A stretch of DNA of 64,000 nucleotides from Spirochaetota bacterium (GCA_004297825.1 SCSX01000078.1:1-64000), one strand, 5' to 3'; positions 7,543 to 17,347 are shown, counted from the stretch's first letter. Made by a program: numbers and translations. Notes: generated by a model from the sequence alone, not told the origin.

Positions 7543-9288
7543 ATGCTCGATCTGATTATTAGAAATGCAAGAATCGTGGACGGGACAGGCGCGCCTTCGT
7601 TTCCCGGCGATATCGGCGTGTCCCATGGGCGCATCGAGGAAATCGGGCCTCTTCAAGACGCGATCGCGGAGCGGGAAATAGACGCGCGCGGCGCTGTCGC
7701 GGCGCCGGGCTTTATCGATATCCACTCCCACGCGGACCTCGCGGTCCACCTTGACTCGCATGCCGATTTACTGGAGCCGCTCGTCATGCAGGGCATCACC
7801 ACCTTCGTGGGGGGCAATTGCGGCTTTTCGGGCTCGCTGGCCGCGGGTCCTCACCGGGACAAACTCCTCACCTATCTGGAAAACCTTTCGGGACTCAAGA
7901 TGGGGAATTCCGTCGGCTGGGAAAACCCTGCCGGGTTCATGTCGGCGATGGAATCGCGCGGCATGCTGCTCAACATGGCGCTCCTCGCGGGACACGGCAC
8001 GCTGCGCATCGCCGCGAGTGGCCTGGTGACGAGGCTCCTTGAAGACGCCGAACAGCGGGCGATGGAGCGCTACCTGGAGGAATCGCTCGAGCAGGGATGC
8101 CTGGGGATGAGCACGGGGCTCCAGTATTTCCCCGGGCTGGAGAGCGACGCGGCGGAGCTCGACGGGTGCGGGAAGGTGCTCGCGCGCTACGGCGGGGTTT
8201 TCACCTCGCACCTGCGCAGTTACGCGCACACGATCGACCTCGCGCTGGACGAGGTCTTCGCGGTGGGAAGGAACCACGGCGTTCCCATCCAGGTCTCGCA
8301 CCTCTACTGGCAGCCGTATACGAAGGGGATGGGCGCGCTCACGCGCGCCTTCGCGCGCGCGGGCTCGTTCGCGTACAACCGCCTTCACATTCCCATACCC
8401 ATAGAGAAGACCCTGGAGGCCAAGCTCAAGCGATTCGACGAAGCCGAGCGCGAGGGCGTGCGCGTCCATTTCGATCTTGTCCCCACCGCACAGGGCTTCA
8501 CCGAGCTCTTCGCCTTTCTCCCGCCGTACGTATCGGAGGGCGGCAAGGAGCAGGCGCTCGCGCGCCTCGCCGATAAAGCCTTCCGCGTACGCGTGAAGCG
8601 CGATATCGCGCGCACGGAACCCGCGTGGCCGCACCGCGACGGCGCGACCTGGTCCTTCAACTACATCAAGATGACGGGCTGGTCGGGACTGCGCGTCATG
8701 GCCGTCGCGGGCGAGGCGAACCGCTGGATGGAGGGGAAGACCTTCCCCGAGATCGGGGCCGCGACGAAGAGGCATGCCTTTGACGCACTGTGCGATCTGC
8801 TCATCGCGGAGCGCGGGGAGGTCATGGTGTTCCACACACCCACCGTGCCCGACGATCCCTTCATCTTCCGTTCGATGCGCTCCGGGTTCACGCACCCGCG
8901 CTCGGTGCCCGCGACCGACACGATCCTGCGTCCGTCGGGAAGGCCCGCGCATATTTTCTACGACTGCTTCCCGCGTTTCCTGCAGGTGTTCACGAGGGAA
9001 ACGGGGCTCCTGTCGCTCGAGGAGGCCGTGCGCAAGTGCACCTCGCTTCCCGCCGCGTGCATGAATATCCCCGGGCGTGGAATTCTCAAAAAGAATTTTG
9101 CGGCCGATATCGTCGTCTTCGATCCGGACGCGATCGCCACGGACGCGGACTTCTATCGTCCGCGCGTGCATCCGCGCGGGATAGGGCACGTGTTCATCAA
9201 CGGGACGCAGGTCGTATCGGACGGGAAGCCGGTGAAAAACGCGCTCCCGGGAAACATTATCCGGAGGGGCCAGGCGGCGCGTGCGTGA
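7543..9288 (+). CDS. N-acyl-D-amino-acid deacylase (D-aminoacylase), amidohydrolase superfamily
   Basis: 581 residues. The N-terminus MLDLIIRNARIVDGTGAP and the metal site IHSHADLAVH, followed by QGITTFVGGNCGFS, identify the D-aminoacylase branch of amidohydrolases. These cytoplasmic zinc enzymes remove acyl groups from N-acyl-D-amino acids; related branches act on dihydropyrimidines. The C-terminal NIPGRGILKKNFAADIVVFDPD is the usual small beta domain. Start ATG 7543 has GGAGG at 7531-7535. A small inverted repeat (9301-9350) separates it from the next gene. Confidence 0.85.
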   Translation: MLDLIIRNARIVDGTGAPSFPGDIGVSHGRIEEIGPLQDAIAEREIDARGAVAAPGFIDIHSHADLAVHLDSHADLLEPLVMQGITTFVGGNCGFSGSLAAGPHRDKLLTYLENLSGLKMGNSVGWENPAGFMSAMESRGMLLNMALLAGHGTLRIAASGLVTRLLEDAEQRAMERYLEESLEQGCLGMSTGLQYFPGLESDAAELDGCGKVLARYGGVFTSHLRSYAHTIDLALDEVFAVGRNHGVPIQVSHLYWQPYTKGMGALTRAFARAGSFAYNRLHIPIPIEKTLEAKLKRFDEAEREGVRVHFDLVPTAQGFTELFAFLPPYVSEGGKEQALARLADKAFRVRVKRDIARTEPAWPHRDGATWSFNYIKMTGWSGLRVMAVAGEANRWMEGKTFPEIGAATKRHAFDALCDLLIAERGEVMVFHTPTVPDDPFIFRSMRSGFTHPRSVPATDTILRPSGRPAHIFYDCFPRFLQVFTRETGLLSLEEAVRKCTSLPAACMNIPGRGILKKNFAADIVVFDPDAIATDADFYRPRVHPRGIGHVFINGTQVVSDGKPVKNALPGNIIRRGQAARA

Positions 9289-9300
9289 TTTGGTTGACGA

Positions 9301-9350
9301 TATCGGACCCCCGTGCTATTCGTGCGCATCAAAGGATTCGGGTGCCGATA
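9301..9350. repeat. Inverted repeat of the CCGATA family abutting a start codon
   Basis: TATCGGACCCCCG (9301-9313) and CGGGTGCCGATA (9339-9350) pair at most positions across a 25-base loop. The right arm ends one base before the ATG at 9352, so a hairpin here could occlude translation of the transporter. Confidence 0.45.
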
Positions 9351-9351
9351 C

Positions 9352-10101
9352 ATGAACAACGAGTTATCACTGCTGCTTGCGACCGCGGGCTCACTGGGCT
9401 TCATCCACACGATACTGGGGCCCGACCACTATATTCCCTTCATTATGATGGCGCAGGCGCGCGCATGGTCCGTGTCGCGGACCATGTGGATCACGCTCCT
9501 GTGCGGGATCGGGCACATCGCGGGCTCGGTGGTGCTGGGCGTGCTGGGGATCAGCCTGGGGCTCGCCCTCTCGGGGATCGAACAGTTCGAGGAGGCGCGC
9601 GGGAACATCGCGGCGTGGCTGCTCATCGCGTTCGGGTTCGCCTATCTCCTCTACGGGCTCAAGGCGGCGTACCGGCACCGCACCCACCGGCACGCGCACG
9701 AGCACGATCCCGGTCACGATCATAACGGCGCCGGCCACGATCACGGTCACGCGCACCTCCACCCGCATTCCCACGAGGGCGGGCACCTCCACGTCCATGA
9801 CGCGGAAGGGAAGAAAAAGAACATCACGCCCTGGCTCCTCTTCACGATCTTCGTGTTCGGGCCCTGCGAATCGCTCATCCCCATCCTCATGTACCCGGCC
9901 GCGACGCGGAGCGGCACGAGCGTCGCCCTGGTGGCGCTCGTGTTCGGCGGCGCGACGATCCTCACGATGATGGGCGTGGTGCTCGTTTCGCTCTACGGCA
10001 TTACGCTCCTCCCCGTGAAGAAATTCGAGCGCTACACGCACGCCCTCGCCGGCTTCTCGATCCTGCTCTGCGGACTGGCGATCCGCTTCCTGGGGCTCTA
10101 G
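9352..10101 (+). CDS. NicO/UreH-like nickel-cobalt transporter with His-rich loop
   Basis: 249 residues, about six membrane helices. The first helix carries GFIHTILGPDHYIPF, the HxxxxxxDH metal motif of NicO/UreH/RcnA-like permeases. A central cytoplasmic or periplasmic loop (about residues 115-160) is packed with His and Asp, e.g. HRHAHEHDPGHDHNGAGHDH, typical of metal sensing or delivery. The last third has FGPCESLIPILMYPAA, another conserved family segment. It probably moves Ni2+, Co2+ or a similar ion; direction is uncertain. ATG 9352 was chosen over GTG 9313 because the protein then begins just before the first helix. It is followed 10 bases later by the next gene. Confidence 0.7.
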   Translation: MNNELSLLLATAGSLGFIHTILGPDHYIPFIMMAQARAWSVSRTMWITLLCGIGHIAGSVVLGVLGISLGLALSGIEQFEEARGNIAAWLLIAFGFAYLLYGLKAAYRHRTHRHAHEHDPGHDHNGAGHDHGHAHLHPHSHEGGHLHVHDAEGKKKNITPWLLFTIFVFGPCESLIPILMYPAATRSGTSVALVALVFGGATILTMMGVVLVSLYGITLLPVKKFERYTHALAGFSILLCGLAIRFLGL

Positions 10102-10111
10102 GGCCCGTCCG

Positions 10112-11230
10112 GTGGACGCGCGCGGCAAAACCCCGCGGCTTCGTTCCCTGGACCTCCTGCGCGGCGCCGCGCTCGCGGGGATGCTCGTCGTGAACAACCA
10201 GGGGGACTGGGCGCACGTCGCCATGCCCGTGCGGCACGCCGCCTGGCACGGCATGACCCCCGCCGATCTCGTGTTCCCCTTCTTCCTGTTCTCGATGGGC
10301 ATGGCAATACCGCTCGCGTCCGGCGCGACGGGCGGGAGAGTATCGGCCCCCCGAATCCTGAAAGTGCTCCGGAGGGCGGCGCTCATTTTCCTGCTGGGAA
10401 TGTCGCTCAACGCGATGTCCGCACTTTCGCTGGACGCGATTCGCATTCCCGGCGTGCTCCAGCGCATCGCGGTCTGTTACCTTGCCGCGTCGCTCATCTA
10501 CATGAAATTTTCCGCGAGGGCCGTGTGGGGCATGTGCGCGGGGACGCTCGCGTTGCACGGCGCCGTGCTGCTCTTCGCGCCGGTGCCTGGGTACGGCGCG
10601 GGGGAGCTCGATCCGCTGGGGAATATCTGCCGGTGGGCGGACATGCAGCTCCTCGCGGGTCACACCTACGGGGGGTCCATCGCGCCCGGCATGGACCCCG
10701 AGGGAATCGTGGGCACGCTTGGCGCGCTGGGGACGACGCTGCTGGGCGTGATCGCGGCGGGCATGGCGGGCGCCGATACGCGCAAGGCGGTACGGAAGCT
10801 CCTCATCACGGGGAAGCTCCTCGTGGTCGCGGGACTCGTGCTCTCCCTCCTGGTGCCGCTCAACAAGCAGATGTGGACGCCCACCTTCGCCCTCGTGACC
10901 GGCGGCATCGCCTTCATCGTGCTCGCCGGCTTCCAGCTTTTCGCGAATACGGAAACCCCGCGCGCGTGGGAAACGCCGCTTCTGGCCCTGGGGACGAACC
11001 CGCTTGCGGCCTACGTCATGTCCTCGGTGTCGGGCGCGCTCAGCGTGAAGATCGCGCTCGCGGGCGCGGGGGGCGCGCCCGTCCCGCTCAAGGCGATGGC
11101 GTATAACGCTCTATTCGCCTCCTGGATGGAACCGTTCGCCGCGTCGCTCGCGTACTCCGTGTGTTTCATGCTCTTGTGGACAGGGGTGATGCATGTATTG
11201 TACAGGAAGCGCATCTTTATTCGTCTTTAA
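10112..11230 (+). CDS. HGSNAT-like membrane acyltransferase (DUF5009/DUF1624 type)
   Basis: 372 residues with about ten hydrophobic segments. The N-terminal LRSLDLLRGAALAGMLVVNN and GMTPADLVFPFFLFSMGMAIPL are the hallmarks of the heparan-alpha-glucosaminide N-acetyltransferase-like family, which transfers acetyl groups across the membrane to amino sugars. In bacteria the acceptor is generally unknown, possibly a cell-wall or exopolysaccharide sugar. The start is GTG 10112, 10 bases after the upstream stop, so the two genes are likely co-transcribed; no strong ribosome binding site is visible. Confidence 0.75.
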   Translation: MDARGKTPRLRSLDLLRGAALAGMLVVNNQGDWAHVAMPVRHAAWHGMTPADLVFPFFLFSMGMAIPLASGATGGRVSAPRILKVLRRAALIFLLGMSLNAMSALSLDAIRIPGVLQRIAVCYLAASLIYMKFSARAVWGMCAGTLALHGAVLLFAPVPGYGAGELDPLGNICRWADMQLLAGHTYGGSIAPGMDPEGIVGTLGALGTTLLGVIAAGMAGADTRKAVRKLLITGKLLVVAGLVLSLLVPLNKQMWTPTFALVTGGIAFIVLAGFQLFANTETPRAWETPLLALGTNPLAAYVMSSVSGALSVKIALAGAGGAPVPLKAMAYNALFASWMEPFAASLAYSVCFMLLWTGVMHVLYRKRIFIRL

Positions 11231-11249
11231 TGGAAGGTGTGTGACTTCA

Positions 11250-11918
11250 ATGGAAACCGGGACGTCAAAAAAACCGCACCCTTCTTCGCAGAGGAACGCG
11301 ATCCTTAAAATAGTGCTCAGCGGTGTAGGTTTCGGGATGGTCATTCAACTGGCCATAGGGCCCGTCTGCCTGTACGTGTTCCAGGGGGGAACCGACCGCG
11401 GGTTCTGGTATGCCGAGCGCATCGTGCTCGCGGTGGCGCTGGTGGACGCCCTGTATATCGTCGCGGCGCTCGCGGGAATCTCGATTCTCTTGCAGGGGCC
11501 AAGGACCGGGAAGATGCTCAGGGCGCTTGGGTCCCTGGTGGTATTTATCTTTGGATTGAATATCGTCGTATCCGAACTCTTCGCAATGAATATCCTTCCG
11601 GCGATCGGCGTCTTTGGCGGCGCCCTGACCGGGAACCCGTTCTATAACGGTTTGATCATCACCGCATCGAACCCCCTGACCATCCTGTTCTGGTCGGGCG
11701 TGTTTTCTTCCAGGGTGTCGGAGGGCGGGTATTCCCGGAGCGAAACCGTTTACTTTTCGGCGGGATGCATCCTGGCGACGCTGCTGTTCCTGACGGGAGT
11801 GGCGTTCGCTTCAAGTATGGTTAAATCTTTTCTGCCCAATGCCGCTGTCACGTATCTGAATATCGCGATGGGAATCGTGCTCCTGGTTTATGCGGTGAAG
11901 ATGCTCGCGAAAAAGTGA
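11250..11918 (+). CDS. LysE-family exporter
   Basis: 222 residues with about six helices and the LysE pattern: GFGMVIQLAIGPVCLYVFQGG in the first helix, DALYIVAALAGIS in the next, and ITASNPLTILFWSGVFSSR in the middle, the conserved N-P segment of the family. LysE proteins export amino acids or small metabolites. The start ATG 11250 lies 19 bases after the acyltransferase stop with GGAAGG upstream; an earlier in-frame ATG inside the preceding gene is less likely. It converges on the GH130 gene. Confidence 0.75.
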   Translation: METGTSKKPHPSSQRNAILKIVLSGVGFGMVIQLAIGPVCLYVFQGGTDRGFWYAERIVLAVALVDALYIVAALAGISILLQGPRTGKMLRALGSLVVFIFGLNIVVSELFAMNILPAIGVFGGALTGNPFYNGLIITASNPLTILFWSGVFSSRVSEGGYSRSETVYFSAGCILATLLFLTGVAFASSMVKSFLPNAAVTYLNIAMGIVLLVYAVKMLAKK

Positions 11919-11952
11919 TGCCCATATGCAGTGGCACGTCCTGGCGCCCTCC

Positions 11953-13461
11953 TCATTCCATCGCCCCCAGGAGCTCGGCCAGCCTTACGGTCGCGAAGCT
12001 GGTGGCATAGTCGCTCATCGCATAGGGGATGACGAGCTCCCGGCCGTGCAGAAGCGCCCCGCACGTATACACGACATTCGGGACGTAGCCCTCGCGTTCG
12101 GCCTCGTTCGGGGCCAGCAGCGGTTCCCGGAGGCGGCCTATTACCCGCGAGGGGTCCTCGAGGTCCAGCAGGAACGCGCCCAGGCAGTACTTCCGCATGG
12201 GGCCCACGCCGTGGCTCAGCACCAGCCATCCCGCCTCCGTCTCAATGGGAGAGCCGCAGGTGCCGATCTTCACAAACTCCCATGGCTGCTCGGGACGGAG
12301 CAGCGGCAGGGGCGTCTGCCAGAAGTGGATGTTGTCGGAGTACATCAGCAGAATGTTCTCGTCGTCCTGGCGCGAAAGCATCGCGTAAAGGCCGTCGATT
12401 TTGCGCGGGAACAGGGCCATGCCCTTGTTCTGCACGGCGGGACCGTTTAGCGTGATGAACTTGAATCGGACGAAGTCCTTGGTCTCGAGGAGCTGCGGGA
12501 TGGTGATCCTGCCGTCGTACGCGGTGTAGGTCGCGTAATAGGTGTAACCGCCGTCGTCGTCGCGGAACCGGACGAATCGCGCGTCCTCGATGCCGTTGCT
12601 CTGGCTTGGAACCGAAGGGAAGAGGACGCGCTGCGAAACCTGGCTGCCGGGATCGAAGCTTACCTCGTAGTTCGATTCGGCCAGCAGGAGTATGCCGCGG
12701 GCGGCGACGTCGGCCGGGCCGTCGAACGCGCCCGAGCGCCGGCGCTCCGCTTCCGTCAGGACACGGCGCAGGTCGTCCAGGACGAAGGTCTCGCCGAGCT
12801 GGTCAAGCACGCGCCGGCAGAATTCATTGTGCATGCCGGCTTCCTGGAGCTTGCGGGCGAACAGAGGTTTCTCGTAGGGCGCCTTAAGCACCCGCTCCGG
12901 CTCTGCGACGAACGGAACGGAGGGGGTAAGGGTGATGCGATGCCGCGCGCTCACGGTGCCGGTGCGGAAGGTGATCGAGGAGATATGTCCCTCGCCGGTG
13001 GCCCTGAGGCTCAGGATGAAACGGAGTGAGCCCGGGGGAAGCCCCGACTGGTCGGGATGCGGTACGATGGAAGGATTGAACAGCGCCGCGGACTCCGGGG
13101 AATACTCGTGGGAGAAATAGGAACCGATAAGCGCCTGGCGTTCGGGGGAAATAGCCTGCCCCGACCCCAGGAGCCCGCTCACCTGCGCGAAACGGTGTCG
13201 AAAAATCCGCTCCACGCTTTCATGCCGGTTTTCAAACTCGCCCAGCACCTGTTCGAGCAGCCGGACCGCTTCCTCTTCAGTGAGGGCCATGACGCGGGCG
13301 ACGATCCTTCGCGCGATGTCATCCCTAACCGGGAAAAAGGGGCGCATGAGCACCCGGGACCGGTCAGGGGTCAGGGTCGGTCCGATACGCTGTGCGTGAA
13401 CGGTGCGGGAAGCCGCCGATTCCGTACCATCCATTTCACCCGTGGTATATGCCTTGTTCAT
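11953..13461 (-). CDS. GH130-family glycosidase/phosphorylase
   Basis: 502 residues. After an N-terminal helical extension of about 170 residues (MRPFFPVRDD...LLEQVLGEFENRH), the five-bladed propeller of GH130 follows, with NGIEDARFVRF (catalytic Asp region), TYYATYTAYDG, NKGMALFPRKIDG, GTCGSPIETEAGWLVLSHGVG and a final VPNVVYTCGA. GH130 enzymes phosphorolyse or hydrolyse beta-mannosides. The gene starts one base after the stop of the upstream GT4 gene, so the pair forms an operon; together they suggest synthesis and turnover of a mannose-type glycan, though the substrate is an inference. Confidence 0.8.
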   Translation of the reverse strand: MNKAYTTGEMDGTESAASRTVHAQRIGPTLTPDRSRVLMRPFFPVRDDIARRIVARVMALTEEEAVRLLEQVLGEFENRHESVERIFRHRFAQVSGLLGSGQAISPERQALIGSYFSHEYSPESAALFNPSIVPHPDQSGLPPGSLRFILSLRATGEGHISSITFRTGTVSARHRITLTPSVPFVAEPERVLKAPYEKPLFARKLQEAGMHNEFCRRVLDQLGETFVLDDLRRVLTEAERRRSGAFDGPADVAARGILLLAESNYEVSFDPGSQVSQRVLFPSVPSQSNGIEDARFVRFRDDDGGYTYYATYTAYDGRITIPQLLETKDFVRFKFITLNGPAVQNKGMALFPRKIDGLYAMLSRQDDENILLMYSDNIHFWQTPLPLLRPEQPWEFVKIGTCGSPIETEAGWLVLSHGVGPMRKYCLGAFLLDLEDPSRVIGRLREPLLAPNEAEREGYVPNVVYTCGALLHGRELVIPYAMSDYATSFATVRLAELLGAME

Positions 13462-13462
13462 T

Positions 13463-15745
13463 TTATGCGCCCGGGGTTTCCTTGAAGCTGGTGAGCGCGC
13501 CCTGGAGCGTCTGCATTTCCGCAAGCGCGAGCAGGAAGGCAAGGGTCGATTCGGCCCCCTGGTTCTGGCTCACCCGGTCCACATGCAGGCCGTCGCGGCA
13601 GCCCCCCGTGCTCGGATCGTACAGGGCAAGCCCCAGGTCATTGCGTCCCAGAAACCATTCGAAGGCCCGGCGCGCTTCATCCGCCCAGAACGAATCGCCA
13701 GTGGCGTAATAGGCCTCGATGCAGGCCGATACGGTGGCCTGAGCCTCGATGGGCTGCTGGTCGAAGAGAGCGCGTTCCTGGCCCCGGGGGAAAAATCCGT
13801 TCGACCCCACCGCGCGGAACGAACCGGCATCGGATGTTTGTATCCCGATAAGCCAGCGCAGCGTGGAAAGGCCGGTTTTCAGCGTCGCCGTGTCCTCCAT
13901 TGATCGCCCGCTGAGAATGAGCGCGTGGGAAAGCCTGGCGTTCGCATAGGTAACCGTGTCCTCGAACCAGTCCCAGGCCCCCGTTGCCGCGTCCGCGTGG
14001 CGCTGCATCAGCTTCATGGTGAGCGTTTCCCGTATCTGCTCGGCGCGTCGGTCGCCGCTCAGCCGCCTGAGATATTCGTCGATACCGATAAGCGCATACG
14101 CCCACGCGCGCGGCGAGGTGAACCCGGGCGCGGGGGGAAGGGCCTGTTCGAAAAGTTCCGCCGCGAGCATATGGAGCCCGCTCTGGGCGGCATGTCCCAT
14201 ACAAAGTCCCAGCGCCCAGAGGGCGTGGCCGTGGCAATCCTCCGACCCGGTTTCATCGAGCCATTGGCGGTCGAAGCTCATGAAATTACGGAATCGTCGG
14301 CTCTTCCGGTCGAAGGCATGATTCAAATACGCCGCATAGGTCGCGGCGAGCTCGCTCACGCGCGGGGAGCCGTGACCCGAGCCCTGCAGCAGCAGGGCAA
14401 GCACCAGCGCGCGCGCGTTATCGTCCGTACAGTAGCCTTCGGAGAAATTCGGAACGGTGAAGCTGGCGTGCTGGAATATTCCGGTAGAATCGCTCATGCG
14501 AAACAGGTGGTCGAGCTTCAGGGGAGGCAGCTGGCCCGGCTGCTCGTCAAGGGTTTTTATAGGGGATGATTTCCGCCCGATGAAGCTGTGATCCTGACCC
14601 GCCTGGTGAAAGGACTGCATATAAAGCTGGGCGACACGGCTCCACACCATGTCGCGCCCCATTCGGTAGGCGTTTTTCCGCATCGAATGGCGCAGCGGCT
14701 CGTCGTGGAGAAGGTCGATGACGGCGCGCGCGATTGCCTCCGGGTCCCGAAACGGCACCAGCTTGCCGCGATCCTCGGCAAGCAGTTCCGTCGCGTGCCA
14801 GTAGGGCGTCGATACGACCGCGTTGCCGGCGCCGAACGCATACGCCAGCGTGCCCGAGGTTATTTGCGTTTCGGTAAGATAGGGCGTAATGTAGATGTCC
14901 GCCGCGCCGATAAAGCGCATCAGCTCATCCAGCTCCACGAAGCGGTTGAAAAAAACGACATGCTTCGACACGCCAAGGTCCTTGGCCATCCGCTCCAGGC
15001 TCAACCGGTACGATTCGCCTTCGTCGCGCAGGAGGTTCGGGTGCGTCTGGCCCACCACGATGAACACCGTACGGGGAAATTCGGCGATAATGGCCGGCAG
15101 CGCGCGAAGGGCGTACTCGATGCCCTTGTTCGGCGAGAGAAGGCCGAAGGTGAGCAGTACCTGCCTGCCCGCCACGCCGAACTCGTCCTTGAAAAAATTG
15201 GGGTCGGCGAAGGGCATGTCGGGGATGCCGTGCGGAATAAGGTCAATCTTGTGCGCCGGCGTCTCGTACACGTCGAGCAGAAAGCGCCGGCCCTTATCGG
15301 CCATGACGATGAGCCGCGTCGAAAGCCTGATCAGTTCGTGCATGACCCGCCGCTGGTCGGGGTTGGGGTCGCGCAGGATCGTGTGAAGCGTGGTCACGAT
15401 GGGCATATGCAGCTCGTGGAGCAGGGCGAGCAGGTGGCTTCCCGCCACCCCGCCGTAGATACCAAACTCGTGCTCGACACAGAGAACGTCCACATCGGTG
15501 ATGTTGAGGAAATCCGCCGCGCGCAGGTAGGACGGCAGCTCCTGTTCGGCGATCTCGAAGCGCACCTCGGGAGGATAGTCGTATCCGCCCTCGATGTCGT
15601 TGACCGGTACGACGAGGCACTGCGCGGACGGGTACTCCCGGGCGACCGCCGTGCGCAGATCCGTCGTGAAGGTGGCTATACCGCATTTCCTGGGGAGATA
15701 ATCTCCCAGGAAGGCTATTTTACGAATGTCCGATGATTTTTGCAT
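13463..15745 (-). CDS. Two-domain protein: GT4 glycosyltransferase plus C-terminal helical (alpha/alpha barrel-like) domain
   Basis: 760 residues. Residues 1 to about 380 are a GT-B glycosyltransferase of family 4: LPRKCGIATFTTDL at the N-terminus, VVTTLHTIL, LLTFGLLSPNKGIEYALRAL, and the nucleotide-sugar segment YLTETQITSGTLAYAFGAGN. The C-terminal 350 residues, with SEGYCTDDNARALVLALLL, SEDCHGHALWALG and PRAWAYALIGIDEYL, look like an (alpha/alpha)6-toroid as in glycoside-processing enzymes. The fusion and tight coupling with GH130 imply a shared glycan substrate. Start ATG 15745 follows AAAGGACGG at a rather long distance. No signal peptide is present. Confidence 0.75.
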   Translation of the reverse strand: MQKSSDIRKIAFLGDYLPRKCGIATFTTDLRTAVAREYPSAQCLVVPVNDIEGGYDYPPEVRFEIAEQELPSYLRAADFLNITDVDVLCVEHEFGIYGGVAGSHLLALLHELHMPIVTTLHTILRDPNPDQRRVMHELIRLSTRLIVMADKGRRFLLDVYETPAHKIDLIPHGIPDMPFADPNFFKDEFGVAGRQVLLTFGLLSPNKGIEYALRALPAIIAEFPRTVFIVVGQTHPNLLRDEGESYRLSLERMAKDLGVSKHVVFFNRFVELDELMRFIGAADIYITPYLTETQITSGTLAYAFGAGNAVVSTPYWHATELLAEDRGKLVPFRDPEAIARAVIDLLHDEPLRHSMRKNAYRMGRDMVWSRVAQLYMQSFHQAGQDHSFIGRKSSPIKTLDEQPGQLPPLKLDHLFRMSDSTGIFQHASFTVPNFSEGYCTDDNARALVLALLLQGSGHGSPRVSELAATYAAYLNHAFDRKSRRFRNFMSFDRQWLDETGSEDCHGHALWALGLCMGHAAQSGLHMLAAELFEQALPPAPGFTSPRAWAYALIGIDEYLRRLSGDRRAEQIRETLTMKLMQRHADAATGAWDWFEDTVTYANARLSHALILSGRSMEDTATLKTGLSTLRWLIGIQTSDAGSFRAVGSNGFFPRGQERALFDQQPIEAQATVSACIEAYYATGDSFWADEARRAFEWFLGRNDLGLALYDPSTGGCRDGLHVDRVSQNQGAESTLAFLLALAEMQTLQGALTSFKETPGA

Positions 15746-16378
15746 TATTCGAATGCCGTCCTTTGCCGGTTGCTAATCGCCTGCAGTGCTGTCAGGAAAA
15801 GCTGGGTTGGGGAATGGAATAATTAGTTACCTTCTTCGGTCGCGATACGTGAGACAAACTTCCAAAGGTCATAGATTCTTGTTATTCTATATTCCCCGTT
15901 CGGCCGAACGAGGGTCCTGCCTGTTCAAAAATCGTTTCCTTCCGGTATTTTGAATATAAGCTGGAGATGGTTGTAAGTCAACGCATAATTTTATCAGATC
16001 CAGATACCGTGTAATGACACGAAGGCGCGGAGTTGGGCGGGATGAAATGAATACGCGCGAAAATACGGCCGTTTCTCGTATACAGGACATACCCTCCACA
16101 CTTTCCATGGGCCTCCGTGATGACCGAACGGACATATCGGGGGAGGCTCACAGCGATATCATGCTTCATGGTAGCGGTACCTGCCATTTCTCTATTGATG
16201 TATCACTAAGAACTGCTGACACCTATTAGTACGAGCGAAGGGTGAAAAACAACGATAGAATTTTTCTCCGGGAAGGATGTTTTCTCCAGCACCGGCCGTG
16301 ATGATCCGCAGGATGGGTGCATCGAAGAGGAGAATAAGCAGATGAACGGAGCAAAAGAAACGCCTTGGCGGACCCTCA
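15746..16378. other. Intergenic region without a convincing gene
   Basis: A 633-base gap between two minus-strand genes. It holds short open frames (up to about 80 codons on the minus strand) that show no family resemblance and no good ribosome binding site. CGTTCGGCCGAACG near 15899-15912 is a perfect 14-base palindrome that could be a regulatory site. Local composition is mixed, marking the left boundary of the accessory region. Confidence 0.4.
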
Positions 16379-17347
16379 TTATCCGTAGCTTCCAAGCGAT
16401 TTCATCAGCTCCGCTTTAATGCTCGCTGCAAGTTTCTCAGGTTCGATCGCACGGGCATCGGCTCCCCAGGAGAGTACCCAGCGCTTGACTTCGAAAAGCG
16501 ATGTGGCGGGAAAAGAGAGCACGAGGCTGCCGTCCGCGCGAAGGTCCACCTCCTGTCTGGGATGCCAATTCCGTTCTTGTACGTACGGAGATTGCGAGGA
16601 GTTGAACAGAACGCGCACGGTGAAGGGCTCGCCCTCGTCCATTATGCCGAAGCTTTCCCCAAGAAAATTCCGGAAGTCGAATCCGGCGGGGATCTCGTAG
16701 CGCCCGTCGCATACGCACGCCTTTTCTATGCGGGACACCGCGAAACGCAGTACTTCGTTTCTCCGTGAGCACCACGCGATGAGGTACCATTCCCCCCGGA
16801 ACGCGGCGATGTGGTAAGGGTGCACTACGCGTTTCGTAATCTCTCCGTGCGCCTTGCGGTGTTCTATTTCGACGGCGTTCCGTCCGCGAAGGGAGACCGC
16901 AAGGGTTTCCCATACTTCGGGATCGATGGTCGCGGCGCTATCGGGAATGAACGAGTACTCCGTGCCCAGCCATGACGGGCTTACACGCGTATCGTCCGGC
17001 AAAAGGGACGCGAGTTTCCTGAATACGGCGTCCAGCGTGGAATAGAGCGGGGTCCCCGCGTATTGCGCAAGGGCCTTTTCGGCTACACATAACGCGAACA
17101 GGTCGCTTTCGCTCACATTGATGGCCGGAACCATGTAGTTTGGCTGTGTGTAATAATACCCTCGTCTCCCCTGGTCGTATTCGATTGGGGCATCCAGCAT
17201 GTCGCGCATGTACTCGATATCCCGCGCGATGGTGCGCGCGTTCGCCTCGTATTCGCGCGCCAGCGTGGCGCAATTGGGATAATCGCCCCGGCGGACGCGT
17301 GTGTCGATGAAGATCAACCTGCGGAACTGGGGTTTGAATTTTTGCAT
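16379..17347 (-). CDS. WYL-domain transcriptional regulator
   Basis: 322 residues. The N-terminus is a winged helix-turn-helix (FIDTRVRRGDYPNCATLAREYEANARTIARDIEYM), followed by the WYL domain from about residue 130: VEIEHRKAHGEITKRVVHPYHIAAFRGEWYLIAWCSRRNEVLRFAVSRI, where the domain name motif appears as EWYLIAW. A WCX-like C-terminal segment follows. WYL proteins bind ligands, often nucleic acids or nucleotides, and regulate DNA repair or CRISPR and other defence loci. It lies upstream of the cas operon and points away from it, so control of that locus is plausible but unproven. Start ATG 17347 follows GGAGG. Confidence 0.85.
   Translation of the reverse strand: MQKFKPQFRRLIFIDTRVRRGDYPNCATLAREYEANARTIARDIEYMRDMLDAPIEYDQGRRGYYYTQPNYMVPAINVSESDLFALCVAEKALAQYAGTPLYSTLDAVFRKLASLLPDDTRVSPSWLGTEYSFIPDSAATIDPEVWETLAVSLRGRNAVEIEHRKAHGEITKRVVHPYHIAAFRGEWYLIAWCSRRNEVLRFAVSRIEKACVCDGRYEIPAGFDFRNFLGESFGIMDEGEPFTVRVLFNSSQSPYVQERNWHPRQEVDLRADGSLVLSFPATSLFEVKRWVLSWGADARAIEPEKLAASIKAELMKSLGSYG

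Noticed and set aside
15887-16229. Short frames of 69-82 codons on both strands
   Set aside because: No ribosome binding site, no family resemblance, and they overlap each other.
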